Shown: positions 44,604 through 55,820, counted from the first letter of the stretch. The stretch: 64,000 nt of DNA from Darksidea phi (GCA_030770425.1 JASJFT010000004.1:496001-560000); one strand, 5' to 3'. Notes: a model not told the origin generated them from the letters alone. A program made the numbers and translations.

Positions 44604-46704
44604 ATGTCCTCGATACACCAAACACCAGCTTCATTTCGCGATGGCTTAGAGCCGCGGTGAGACACTATTCAGGGATTGAACATACAGTTGATCTGATCTT
44701 ATTGATAGACCTACCGATGTTTTCATTGCTGTCATGGGTGTGACGGGAGCCGGGAAAAGCACTTTCATATCAAGATGCTGTGAAAAGAAGATAGCTATAG
44801 GGCATAATTTACAAGCTTGTGAGTAGTTGATTCCCTGCCTTGTTGTTTTGCATGGGAACTGACGCATTCTAGGTACAAAAACTGTGGATGTTTATCCATG
44901 TCAGATTAGCGGAGCGACCACCGTTTATCTCATCGATACGCCCGGATTCGATGACACGAGTCGAAGCGATACCGAAGTCCTCCGCGAGATTGCGACGTGG
45001 CTCACAGACTCGTACACCGCTGAAATCAGGCTGAGCGGCATAATATACCTCCATCGCATCAGCGACATTCGGATGCAAGGGTCAGCGAAGAAGAACCTCT
45101 TCATGTTCAAGAAGCTTTGCGGGCCCAATGCCCTCAAGAATGTGATCCTGGCAACCACCATGTGGGATCGAGTATCAGAGGCGGAAGGATTGACTCGTGA
45201 ACGCGAGCTGATCTCGACCCCTGACTTTTGGGGTTGGATGGTGAGCCAAGGAAGTAAAGTCTATAAACTTGCAGGTGGGTATGGTCGCTGACCTTTGTTT
45301 CATGTCCCGGCCCTGATCCATTGGTTCTTATAGGTGACAAGCGATCGGCGTTTGCATTGATACGAACACTCATGAGAGACAACGCTCGCGTCACCCTTGA
45401 TTTGCAGCAGCAAATGGTAAATGAAAAGAAAACTTTGGACGAGACCGACGCAGGCAAAGAGGTCCAGGCTGAGATCGTCAAAGAGCGTAAGAAATTTGAA
45501 AAGAGCCTGGCTGAAGCGCAACAGCAGATGGCAGAAGCCCTACAGGCTCGAGACGAGGCGACATATCAAGTCATGAAGGAGCTACAAGACGACTATAACG
45601 ATCGCATGTGGAAGCTTGAGGCGTCGTCGCTACAGTTGAAGGTCGACATGGAGAAGTTGCACAGGGAGAAGTATGACAGATTGGAGGCGAGATTGAAAGA
45701 GTCGCTGGCGCAGCATCAGAAAGAAGTCGAGAAAATTAAGCGAGATCGTAAGAGAGAGATTACTGAGCTCGCACATGAGAAAGGAGCAGCCGAGGAGCGG
45801 GAGAGAAAAGCACTTGAAGCGTTAAGAGGGTTTCGGATCCAAAAGAAAACCACAAGGACAGGTACTAGGTAAGTATTCTAAAAACCCATCGCCGGCTTCA
45901 GCTGCACCTCTGCATCATATTTAACATAATTAACAGCCCCAAAATGAGCCTTGCAATTACTGGGAACTCCTACTTTTTCCGAGGTCCAAAGAAGACCATT
46001 GGGTAGGTGTTAGATGTGCTTCCATTCTGTTGCGACACTTCCTAATTGTATCACTTAGAGTATGGACCTCCAATAACGTCATCAAAAACACAGTCAATTC
46101 GAGCCTCCGCATCTTGGCCCTCGGGGAACAGGAGTCTTGGTTGACACTCAGAGATGACGGCAAAATCGACTATTCCAGCAACATGGAGCAAATGTACCCA
46201 GGACTGGTCCAGCGTTTTCTCAACACTGATTGGGGACATGTGAGTCAGATCGTACTGGGCAGCGCTGGGGCATATTTCGTGAGAGGGTCAAAAGAGAGTC
46301 TATGGAAGATGAACAAAGGTGTATTCGATGATATAAAAAGGCATAGTACTACCAACCCTAAACAGGTGTCTGTTTGCGCGCTGGGAAGGAGCGATTCATA
46401 TATCCTCCAATGGAAAAACGGTCAGGTATTGTGGGATTTACAAGGTCATTATGGTCGCTTGGACCAGTGGCTGACTATGAAATCGGAGTTCCAAAATAAT
46501 ACCATTGCCGTAAGTTACTATGTGGTGTTATGAGCCCATGGTGCTAACTGAAGTGTTCCTGCGTAGGCTGCGGCTCTGAGTTTGACGAACGATGACTTTG
46601 TTGTGGTGTATGATGATGGCGCCGCATGGGTGAGAACGAGTGATGCGTGGTCGCCGTCTTGGGAGAACTGGGTGACGAGGCATTATGGAACGGTGTTTGT
46701 ATAA
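44604..46704 (+). CDS. AIG1-like P-loop GTPase with coiled coil and propeller-like repeat tail
   Basis: Seven exons: 44604-44656, 44709-44818, 44873-45274, 45334-45868, 45937-46002, 46059-46509 and 46567-46704; 584 residues. The G domain has Walker A GVTGAGKST (28-36), G3 DTPGFDD (76-82) and a G4-like TTMWD (149-153) after GIIYLHRISD. A long charged coiled coil fills about residues 205-360. Residues about 370-584 hold about four repeats with the pattern (I/V)xxLALGxxxSY-x-DGxxxW, each about 45-50 residues (SWLTLRDDGKIDYS, GAYFVRGSKESLWKM, SYILQWKNGQVLWDL, FVVVYDDGAAWVRTS). This repeat type occurs in other fungal proteins and suggests a propeller-like binding module. Function unknown; by analogy with GIMAP/AIG1 GTPases it may oligomerise on membranes. 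A paralogue lies tail to tail, 34 bp away. The start was chosen because exon 1 then joins in frame. Confidence 0.82.
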
Positions 46705-46738
46705 TAGAGTTGGTCACAGATATAGGTCCGCTTGGTCG

Positions 46739-48253
46739 TCATTGTACAATACACATGGCGCCGGTGAGAACTAGTAACGTGTTAGTTCATGGCCTGAATG
46801 TTTCTAAGGAGTGTATTCAGCTTACGTGCTGTCCCGAATACGGTTCCCACTGCCGTCATAGCGCCGTTGGACATACCATTCACGACGTTGTGCCGCAAGA
46901 CTTTCTTTCCTTGACTAACCGATGCAAGTTGGGTCTCCTGCTGCGCTACTTTCTGCTTTAACGCCACGATTTCTTGTTTGCACTCTCGATCCATTTGATC
47001 ATCTACACGTCGTTTCTTCTCCAAAGCAGAGACTTCCAACGCCTGCGCTTCCCACCGCAAGACATCGTGTATGGACTGCTCACGCATTAGTTCGAGCGCA
47101 GCTTCCATATCTTGAAGCCCTTGCCGCTTGGTGGCAAGCACAATGTGTTGATGAGCCTCCACATCATCCACCCGTGTTAGTAGTTTCTCCACTTCCGCAT
47201 CATGCATCTCCATCAAAGACCTCTTTAGCTCTTCTTGATCTTTCTCGGACTTGCTTATCTTGCACGCAAAATCATCCTCAAGAGCTTGGAGTTGGCGCGC
47301 CGTGTCCAAGTCCCATTTATTCAGCGCTTCTTGCTTGTCGCGGTGCGCGTTCTGCATTTCGAGAGTGAGCTGGCACCGTAGGTGGTAGAGATCCCCCAGG
47401 GTTTCTATACCGGCTGCTGTCTGATCGAGAGATTTCTTGTGGATCACCAACTCGCGTTGGATTTGGAGTTCGATCGATGGTAGAGCTCGCGATTGCTGTA
47501 TTAGATGTGAGACCATCCGCAACGCGGAATGCCTTTGCTCGTCTTCGCCGCTTCCATGCTCCGCGATCCGAAACAATCTTGCACCACGCGATAGCAAGTC
47601 TCCGAAGTAATCCACACTGCCTACAAGCTCTGCTTCCCGTTTTTCGCCATGACGGTACTCGTCCCCCTTCCACATAGTCGTTCCGATCGCGGTATTAGGC
47701 CAGGCATTTGCTCCAGAAAGTGTTTTGAACATACGCAAGTTGCGGGAACTTGAGCTCCCAATTCGGTTGTCTGAAATACGGTGCAGATATATGATACCGC
47801 CGATGCGGACACCGTTAGCAAATGATGCACTCAAGTAACTTGATATAGTCTTGAGTGTGTCGATGTCTGAACGATTTGTGTCGTCGAAACCTGGGGTGTC
47901 TATCATGTGAATGTGATGATTGTCGTGCCGGAAAGAATGCACCGAGAGGTCATTCGTGCCTAGAAGGTCATTAAAGCAGATCGAGATAAGCATACAAGGT
48001 GTGTTGCGTACAAGACTGGAGGCCATGGCCCACTTGAACAGTCCTTTGCGTGCAGTGCTGAATTAACGTGCTCTTCCCGGACCCTGTCATCCCTAGAACA
48101 AGAATCAAAATGATATTATCATTAGCCTTCACATGACGTTAGTTTACACTCGAGGAGTAGATGCCTGCGCAGCCTTACGCGGTGGGGTATGTTCCCTGTG
48201 AATCGCAGGAAGTCGGCTACGCCCTGCTCAAAAGTGGTGGACCGTATGGCCAT
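46739..48253 (-). CDS. AIG1-like P-loop GTPase with long coiled coil (paralogue of the + strand neighbour)
   Basis: Four exons on the - strand: 48253-48179, 48126-48012, 47959-46826 and 46770-46739; 451 residues. The N-terminus MAIRSTTFEQGVADFLRFTG leads to Walker A GMTGSGKST (37-45), G3 DTPGFDD (84-90) and GTTMWKGDE in the G4 position. GIIYLHRISDNRIG and NLRMFKTLSGANAW match the + strand neighbour closely. Residues about 200-420 are a charged coiled coil. The last intron (55 nt, GTAAGC...ACTAACACGTTACTAG) would give a short hydrophobic end (LLTGAMCIVQ); without it the frame ends at 46782 with 455 residues. The propeller-like repeats of the paralogue are absent. The frame joining depends on the intron 48011-47960 between TCTT and GCACGAAT. 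Function unknown. Confidence 0.8.
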
Positions 48254-48868
48254 CTTTGTACTATATAAAAGCGTACTGGCTACGGTCGATAAATAATCTG
48301 GCCTAGAGTGAGCGTAGCCAAGTGCTGTGGAGCAAGCTAGTTGAAGTCGCACGAGGCTGAATAGGTCAGGTGACGGAATATTTTATTGGTTGTCGTTCCT
48401 GCATCAGAAGGTGCACCTTCATCCTTACTTAATTGGTGTCCTTCAACTTGCGGCATGAAGTGCTTTTGCAAAATAAAAAAAATATCAAGGACTCTCTCTT
48501 GAGGGTAAACAGACAATAGAAGTTAAGACAGAACCAGCCCAATTTAGAGTTCATATAGATATCAGAGGGGCTTTCATCTCACTGCTAAAAAGCTTGGTGG
48601 TAGCAACCCAAATCTTGAACACAGTAAAGGGATAGGCTCTAATGCAGAGAACACAGTAGCTCTCTCATAGAGTAGAAAGAGCGCCTACAGCGGGCCTTAG
48701 GTAGGCATTGGTGGTGAGATGTTCAGAGAGATATATGAACGAATTTGTTGCTACGCCGTTATCAACTACCATATCTTGTGCACATGCTACCACAACTCTT
48801 CCATATGCTTACAAGCCCATACAAATCGCCTCTCTCTTCTCCGTCTCCTCTCATACCACAGCTAGCCC
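48254..48868. other. Intergenic region
   Basis: 615 bp between the start of the second GTPase gene and the stop of the TilS-type gene, both on the - strand. AT-richer than the genes, with no supported feature. It should include the GTPase gene promoter. Confidence 0.5.
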
Positions 48869-51294
48869 TTATCTTCGCTTTCTCTTCCCAACCGAATCTT
48901 CACGCCTACTCTCACTTTCTAGAAGAGCCAACCCCTCGTCCTCCCTCTTGTCCACCTTATCAGTCATATTTCGCTCATTCTCCTCCCTCCACCCGGACCT
49001 TGCCCTCTCCCCTTCGCCCAGCAACTCTTCATCCTCCTTTTGGTGTGTCCTGTCGTTTACCCTCTTCCAGGTCGCAGGCTTTTTTCCCCCCACTCTTTGC
49101 TCCTCGACCCATTCGTTCTTCGAGTTTTTGTCACCGGTCCGTTTGAACCCCCTCAATGGATCTGCTTTGACCGTTCTGTTGGAAAAGCCAACTTTTTCCT
49201 TTTGACTATACCTACTAGATTTTTCTCTGCTTCTAGACGGAACACCCTTCCCGTTACCAGTCCAAGACTTAGCATCTTCTTCGCTCCCACTTGCAGTATG
49301 AAGTCTTTTCAAATCTAGCCTTTTGATGGTGTGGAAAGCTTCATCTTCCGAGCGAATCCCCGGCACGATAATGTCTTGGAGTTTGCGGTGAACCGCGTCG
49401 ATCTTCTTGTAACGGATGTCCCAGATACAAGGCGGGTTTGGAAGTGATCGTTCCTTTGGAAATATTGTTTTGGCGCCTAAAGTTGGGAGTGCGACTAGCT
49501 CCTCTTTGCCCTCGGGAGAAACGAGGAAAAGTGCAGGCAGATGGCGACGGAGCGAGGCAGGTTTGATCAGGTCAAGGGAAATTTTGATGTTATGGTACGG
49601 ATCGCTTTTCAGGTCGCAGTGGCTGTCCCTGGAGCCCGCTAATTGAGAAGGATTCTTGTTGCGGCCTGTAATTGCTCGCAGTTCCTCATCTGTGAGGAAA
49701 CGGAGCACTACTGTATAGTCTTGAGTGAGATTCTTGACCTGGATCCACCAACGGTCGTACAGGTGCCACTCTAGATCCGTGACACTCGTTGTCGAGACCA
49801 AAGGAAGAGTGGCCGGGGGCGGAAGGAATTCAAGGCGGAGACCTGATCGGCCTAGCTCGTGGCTTTCCGGGGGTTGCCGAGATAGAAGCCAATCCATAGG
49901 ATGCGGTTTCTGCTTGGGCAGTTTGAGAGAGATGTGGGGAGGGGGAGTGTCCCATCTTCTCCACCAGAGCCCCAAGGCACAGAGGCTGGTCGCTGTAGGT
50001 ACGGACTTTATATTATCATCTTTCTCCTCCGCAAGCTCAGGATAGATCGCTGGCACAACGCTAGACAGCTTGCTTGTTGTCGTATTATCTCGAAAGCTTA
50101 CAAACTCCGCTACTCGTTCGAGAAACATATAGGCAGTGTTTCTTGCTTCATTAACGTCCTTCTCGGAGAGTATTGACCGGCCGAGCAGTGCAGATGCGGG
50201 CGGAAACCGCACGCTGAGCGAACCCGTTTGTACGTCGAGCTTATAGATAAGCTGGCGCATCAGTTCCTCCACACGTTTCTTATGGTAATCTATCCTACTC
50301 TTCATTTTCTCTCCAAGTGCGACGAGAGATTCGGTGGATAGGGCTGCTGGGAGCTGATGCTCTTTAAAGACATGGCGAATAGCATTGCGCGCCGTCAAAC
50401 TATGATCCTGATTAGACTTGTCCTCGGCCCATGCCATCCCCTGATTGTCGCATGTGGCGATAAGCCGGCTCTTCTGGAAGCCAAGTAAAGGTCGCAATAT
50501 CTGTATACCTCCGCGCTCGACTGGCATTGGTAGGCCAGGCTCTATGTTGGGGACGCCACTATGGTGCACCCCGTGCATTCCATAGCATTCCGGGATCCAC
50601 TCCGCAGCCTGCATTCCTTGCAAGCCCGACCTCCACCGCTTCATCATAAGTCGCATCAGGATTGTCTCGGCCTGATCATCAGCATGATGTGCCACCATGA
50701 GCGCACTAATTTCCTGCTCTTTGCATGCTTGTCCGAGGGCTCGATAGCGTAGTTTGCGGGCGTCGCTTTCGAACCGGCGAAAATTGGAGTCGTAAGGATC
50801 GTAGGCGGGCCACGTTAGGGGGATGATGGTTGCTGGTACGTCGACTATATAAATGTCAGAAAAGCAATGCTGGACTAGTCGGTAGACGAACGCTTCCAGT
50901 GCAACTGCTGTTTCACCCACTCTGCCTCCTGCGTAGACTCCGCCCGTACCTTGTGGTCGATGATAAATGCATGGCATTGGGGCATGGTCTTGTCTGCAGC
51001 AGCGGCTTTCGCGTAGAGGGTGGCGAGCGCCATAGAATCGACCCCACCGCTAATCGCAAGGCCTGATTGATGTCAGTTCTCTTGCGCTCTCCTGCTAGAA
51101 TGGAGCTGCTCACCTATCGTCCATGATCGACTTTCTCTCAATGCGAGTCTTGGATATGCTTTTCTCAATGCCGCCAGAAACTCCACCTCGGAGACCGCCT
51201 TGTCGGCGCTACCGCTATGCCATCTCTTCTTTACATGCTGGATCGCGAATGTGGAGGAACAGGTCCTCAGCCGGAGAACATTGCTTCTCCACAT
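48869..51294 (-). CDS. tRNA(Ile)-lysidine synthetase, TilS/MesJ type, probably mitochondrial
   Basis: Three exons on the - strand: 51294-51114, 51062-50892 and 50844-48869; 775 residues. The first intron precedes the PP-loop ATPase motif LAISGGVDSMAL; AFIIDHKVRAEST follows. The second has a weak donor (GTTCGT) but joins HWK-LDVPATIIPLTWPAYD in frame. MVAHHADDQAETILMRL is the TilS HHxDDQxET signature. The N-terminus (MWRSNVLRLRTCSSTFAIQH...KKRWHS) is Arg/Ser-rich and fits a mitochondrial presequence. The last 180 residues are charged, Lys/Glu/Arg-rich and probably disordered, beyond the bacterial size. TilS converts C34 of tRNA-Ile(CAU) to lysidine so that it reads AUA and is charged with Ile; in a fungus the expected site is the mitochondrion. 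Confidence 0.88.
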
Positions 51295-51634
51295 AAAAAG
51301 GGCCGTGGCATTGGGCGCACGAATTCGTTGAAGGGACTCTCAAAGGAAGAGAAAGAGGAATATTGAATAAAGGTATATTACAAAATTCCACGAAAGAGAA
51401 ATTATCTAGACGCGTCCTGGGGCGTTCCGAGGCGGAAGTCGGAGCTCGAGCATTGGTCGCCGATGCCAAGAAAACCACGCCTACTTTTAAAGCATAATTC
51501 TTGAGGAAGTATTAGACCAGACAGACCTCCCATAGTGCTAGTCTTGAGGGAAACAGTACCAAATAGGGGGTTGATGATCTTAGTGACATGAATCTATCCA
51601 CGTGTGAGAACTAAGTGGATACAAGCAACTGAAG

Positions 51635-51681
51635 TATGTTCCCTTAGTTATAGGAACTGAATTATGTCCCTTAGTTATAGG
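51635..51681. repeat. Short direct repeat
   Basis: Two nearly identical 19-20-bp units containing CCCTTAGTTATAGG, 28 bases apart, in the promoter region upstream of hsp10. Confidence 0.7.
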
Positions 51682-51771
51682 TCTACATTCACGTTCGCAC
51701 ATCAATTGACGCTGACTCATAAGGTTCTTTCCACCCAAAGACTTCCAATCGAGCTTTCATACCACTGTTCT

Positions 51772-51779
51772 TTCTCGAA
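51772..51779 (+). promoter_or_regulatory. Two-unit heat-shock element
   Basis: TTCTCGAA matches TTCnnGAA, two inverted units of the Hsf1 recognition site, about 205 bp before the hsp10 ATG. Confidence 0.5.
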
Positions 51780-51851
51780 GTCATTGTCGGAAGACGCGTC
51801 TAAGTTCCGAGGTTGCAGCTGAGCTTCGGAAGGTGCAGCACAGACCACTCA

Positions 51852-51864
51852 TTCTCGAATTTTC
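51852..51864 (+). promoter_or_regulatory. Three-unit heat-shock element of hsp10
   Basis: TTCTCGAATTTTC is a perfect TTCnnGAAnnTTC, the minimal trimeric Hsf1 site, 120 bp before the hsp10 start codon. Position and gene identity make it likely to be functional. Confidence 0.75.
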
Positions 51865-51984
51865 CAAAACCACCAGAAAACAATCTCCTCTCTCCATCCC
51901 CAAACTCCAGTTCCATACCTTCAACTCTCTCCTATATCCCTTCATCGCCTCCCTTCCATCCACTCACCGCATACAACCATCACA

Positions 51985-52571
51985 ATGGTAAGCCCTCAAC
52001 TCGCGCCTGCGCAATCCCAAACGCAAAGCTAGTTAGCTAAGAAGCATGTACAGTCTGCCATCAAGTCCATCCGCAGCATCGCGCCCCTCCTCGACCGCAT
52101 CCTCGTGCAGCGCATCAAGCCCGAGGCAAAGACCGCAACGGGCATCTTCCTGCCAGACAGCGCGGTCAAGGAGTTGAACGAGGCGAAGGTGTTGGCTGTA
52201 GGTCCTGGCGCGGTGGATAAGGAGGGGAAACGGGTTGCCCCGAGTGTGCAGCCCGGGGACAAGGTGTTGATTCCGCAGGTACGTGAAAGCCAAATGTGGG
52301 GAGGGAAGGGGGTGAGAGGACGAGGGGAAGTGTGGGAAGTGAGAGGCAGCTGGATAGGGATGGGAAGATGATGATGATGATGGAAAAGAGAGCTGGAGTG
52401 TATAAATGCGATAGATTGCTAACAATCGTCTAGTTCGGCGGATCTCCCATCAAAGTTGGTGAGGAAGAGTACTCCCTATTCCGCGACCATGAGTAAGTCC
52501 TCTTTCCCCTTATCCTTCACCTCACTTCACCCCTAACAACTCTTAGACTCCTAGCCAAGATCAACGAGTAA
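51985..52571 (+). CDS. hsp10: Mitochondrial Hsp10 co-chaperonin (GroES family)
   Basis: Four exons: 51985-51987 (the ATG alone), 52054-52278, 52434-52492 and 52547-52571; 103 residues, normal for Hsp10. The ATG is directly followed by a GTAAGC donor and exon 2 starts with TCTGCCATC, giving MSAIKSIRSIAPLLDRILVQ, a typical start. The mobile-loop region (KPEAKTATGIFLPDSA) and VLAVGPGAVDKEGK, VQPGDKVLIPQ and FGGSPIKVGEEEYSLFRDHE are diagnostic. Hsp10 caps Hsp60 in the mitochondrial matrix and helps fold imported proteins. Two heat-shock elements upstream fit stress induction. The alternative, a start inside exon 2, would lose conserved N-terminal residues and has no ATG. Confidence 0.96.
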
Positions 52572-52982
52572 ACGAGCCATCGACGTACAGCGCCCGCCAT
52601 CCCATCCTGTATCTCTACTGTAAAAGCATACCACCACCCCCGTAAGACCACGCCACGACCGCTAGCATACTGCCGGCGTTCACACCGGATAGGCATATTT
52701 GTATTTTGGAAGCGTATAACATTTTTGGTTTCGATGTGCGTAGTTACAACCAGCAAGATGAAGGATGACCTAGGAGAAGAATAACAAAATCTCTGCTCTG
52801 TTTGACACTTTGATGGGAGATGTTGCATTAGGAGTCTCGACTACGTGAAAAGAAACTTGTCGTCACTGAAGTATCCGCCCCATCTAACACCTGGAACCTA
52901 TCGCTCAAAATACTCTACCCGTATCCACTCAGAGATCAGACCTAATCAAAAGCACGCCCAAAGAATGCTTCAACAAAGCACA
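52572..52982. other. Convergent 3' region
   Basis: 411 bp between the stop codons of hsp10 (+) and het-C (-). No gene or repeat seen. Confidence 0.5.
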
Positions 52983-55820
52983 TCACCAAGCAGAGTTCCC
53001 ACCACCCTGACCCCACGGCCTCCCACTACCCGCTGCAGGCTGCTCATCATACCCTCCATACCCGCCGTATCCTCCCTGTGGAGGTTCAGGTTGCTGCTGC
53101 CCATACCCGCCGTATCCTCCTTGAAGGGGTTCGGGCTGCTGATGCCCATAAGCACCGGTTCCAGGACCATAGTTCTCATACCCCTGCTGATACGCCGTAG
53201 GCACCGCATACGCCGGCTCCGCGCCCTGCCCACCCGTGTACTGTCCCTGGCCCCAAGAGTCCGTCGGAGGCGGCGCATTGTACTCTGGCACTTGGATATC
53301 ATGACCTCCTCCAGCATATGACGATTGGTACGGCTGGAAGGAGCCCCAGTCGTGCGAGGATTGGTGTGAATGCGAAGGTTGGTATGGAGCACTGCCGGTG
53401 TGGGAACCAGAGGATATGGGACGGTTGAAGTCGTCGCCCTCGCGAGAGCTGCTGAAAGGGTTAAGGCCACCCCCGAGTTTGCCTCCGAGACCGCCGGGGA
53501 GGCTACCCGCGAGACTGCCGAGGAGTCCGCCGCTTCCGGAATGAGAATGCTGGTGACCTTGGCCGCTGCCTCCTGAGTGACCACCATGGGCGCCATGACC
53601 CCCGCCGCCGAAAGAGCTCACGCCTGCAGCCCCGTGTCCCGCGCCATGCGAGTGGTCGTTCCCACCGATGTGATTCTTGCCCGCTCGGACGGAGTCAGAG
53701 CTCAGGATATCATTGAGGTTCTGACCGCGGTAATTATGTGCCCATTTCTCAACGACAGCGAACATGTTTCGGTGGACCTCATTGCTATTGTTGCGGAATG
53801 CAGGGTGATGGAAGACTGCTATACAATCGTTCAAGACTTGGTCGACAGGAACGTCTGGGTGATCCCATGCATACATCATACGAGGAGCGACATACTGCAG
53901 GATGACGACGGCAATCTGACCAGCAGGCTGATTAAGGATGTTGGAAAAGTGGTCCTTGGAAAGCATACTGTGGGTGGGGTCGGTGCACTGAGGGTTCGTC
54001 CAGACCTCGAACTGATGCTTTGCGGCAGATTCAAGCACGGATGAAGAACCCTGCTTGAGTGATTGAGATGCCGAGTTAATGATAGGCATGATAAAAGGAG
54101 CAAGCAACGAGAATACGAAGAGAGTCACGCGCTCGGTGATGGTCTCGATAAGCTTCTCTAGGCCTGGGATCTTGGACACAATGGCAGAGATACTCCTGAC
54201 GACTTTGTCCCGGAACTCGAGGATTGGGTAAATCTTCGGGACGATAGTCGCAGGATCTGTGTTAGTACCCGGGATGTTTGGGCCTGGTGGACCGCCAACG
54301 GAACCAGGTGGTGCATCAAAGGTCGGTAGGGGACCTTGGTGGTGTTGACCTTGATGGTGCTGACCTTGGTATGGGCCGGGCCCCCCCGCTCGTGAGTCAC
54401 TATAATCATCATAGCCTCCACTACGGTATCCATGTCCTGCATTAGAGGCAGCCTGTGCATCAGAGGCAGCTTGCAGAGACTGTGCTTCTTGGATCAACCC
54501 GCCAGTTCCAGGGACCTTGCCGAGAACATCGATGAGGGCAGTACAGGAATTGCCGCCTCCACCTCCTTTCGTGTTGCTTCCCAGGGCGTTCGAAAGCTTA
54601 GAGTTCATTTGATCAATCTCAGACTGCTCGACCTGAGTCTGCGTGAAGTGATCTGTTGCTTCTCCAAGCACCGAATGAAAGAAGTCGACACCTCCAAAAG
54701 TCCCTGTCACGAGTGGGAATATATGCTTTCCGCGAACGTTAACCTGTGTCTGAACACCGGTATGCGGAAAGACATTATGGTACCCAAGTTCACGGAGGGC
54801 AAGCTCGGTGTAGTTAGTGTGCGCGCCAAAGTCTTCAAGACAGTGAAGACCTTGTCCGAGACATCGGAGCGCTTCGGCGAGGTTGTCTTCTTTCCCACGC
54901 TCGCCGGATGGTCCATGAGTGTACATGCGGCCGTAATGGATCGCTCGAGCAAACGAGAACTTCACGTAACCCGCAGAAGTTGCCCAGGGGCCTCGTTCAT
55001 TAGCAATGTAATTCTTCATCCCTTGGATAGTCAGATGGTGAACCAAACATATAAAGGTGGTAGAAAACCTTACCCGTATCAAGATCTATGGCCAATTCAG
55101 CGTCCGTGACCGGTCCACGTAAACGGGGATCATGTTTTCTCGCGTCTTCGTTATCGGCGTAGTCTTTCTGCTCAGTTGTGAGCTTATATGCTACTTGTCA
55201 AGTACTGCGCAATCGTCTTACCGGATTGTCTACCGCAACAGTTAGCGATTGCGAACGGCAGAGAATTACAAAGCATACCAATGTGCTCCTCTGGCCTGTA
55301 AACACCCAGTCGGTCGGACGTGACCTCAAACTCGCCAGTAGCATACCCGAACGACATGAACGACAAGACCCAGACGAGGATGCGTATAGTTTCGGCCTTG
55401 GCGGATGTCAGGTTCGGATATACGGCACACGCAGCAGGACTCACCTGGACTTTGCTCAACGTTGCAACGTCAACAGCCTAATCAGAATCTTCAGTATAAT
55501 CCACGTTAATATTTCTAGACGCTCAGACCTGCGAGTAATCCCGAAGCCAGTTGCCAAAGTAAACGCGCTAGCTCATAGATTAGCTTCCGAGTAATGAACT
55601 GTGGTGTCATACACACCTTGATCATCATGGACTTCCACTTGTGCCCTTTCAGACACGCGACCGTTGCCAACATATCCTCGATATCTCCATGGCGCCAGTT
55701 CTTGCCTTCGATGGCCGAAATAGACGCAATGTTGCCCGCGCCAAAGGCATCCGCTTTGCCAGGCAAAAGCACTAGCAAAGCGATAGCGATGAGGAGGACG
55801 TGGTTCGTGGATAGCCCCAT
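52983..55820 (-). CDS. het-C: HET-C-type vegetative incompatibility protein
   Basis: Seven exons on the - strand: 55820-55617, 55567-55529, 55477-55445, 55396-55279, 55230-55223 (8 nt), 55167-55074 and 55021-52983; 844 residues. A signal peptide (MGLSTNHVLLIAIALLVLLP...ADA) is followed by the conserved HET-C domain: AFGAGNIASISAIEGKNWRH, VYFGNWLRDYSQAVDVATL, ETIRILVWVLSFMSFGYATG, LGVYRPEEHIDNP, GMKNYIANERGPWATSAGYV, EALRCLGQGLHCLEDFGAHT. The last 250 residues are Gly/His/Gln/Tyr-rich with PEPxQGGYGGYG repeats, like the glycine-rich tail of Neurospora HET-C. The family governs self/non-self recognition in hyphal fusion in Neurospora; in most fungi it is conserved and its normal role is unclear. 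The 8-nt exon supplies two bases of Asp plus Asn-Pro, needed to restore EEHIDNPKDYADN. A 48-nt intron is stop-free and in frame. Confidence 0.93.

Larger units (their letters stand above)
51295..51984. promoter_or_regulatory. Divergent promoter of the TilS-type gene and hsp10
   Basis: 690 bp between opposed start codons. Near hsp10 it contains a three-unit heat-shock element (51852-51864) and a two-unit element (51772-51779). A direct repeat of TATGT(T)CCCTTAGTTATAGG lies at 51635-51681. Confidence 0.65.

Noticed and set aside
48745..49146. Frames on the + strand opposite the TilS-type C-terminus
   Set aside because: Ser/Pro-rich shadows of the Lys/Glu/Arg-rich tail on the other strand.
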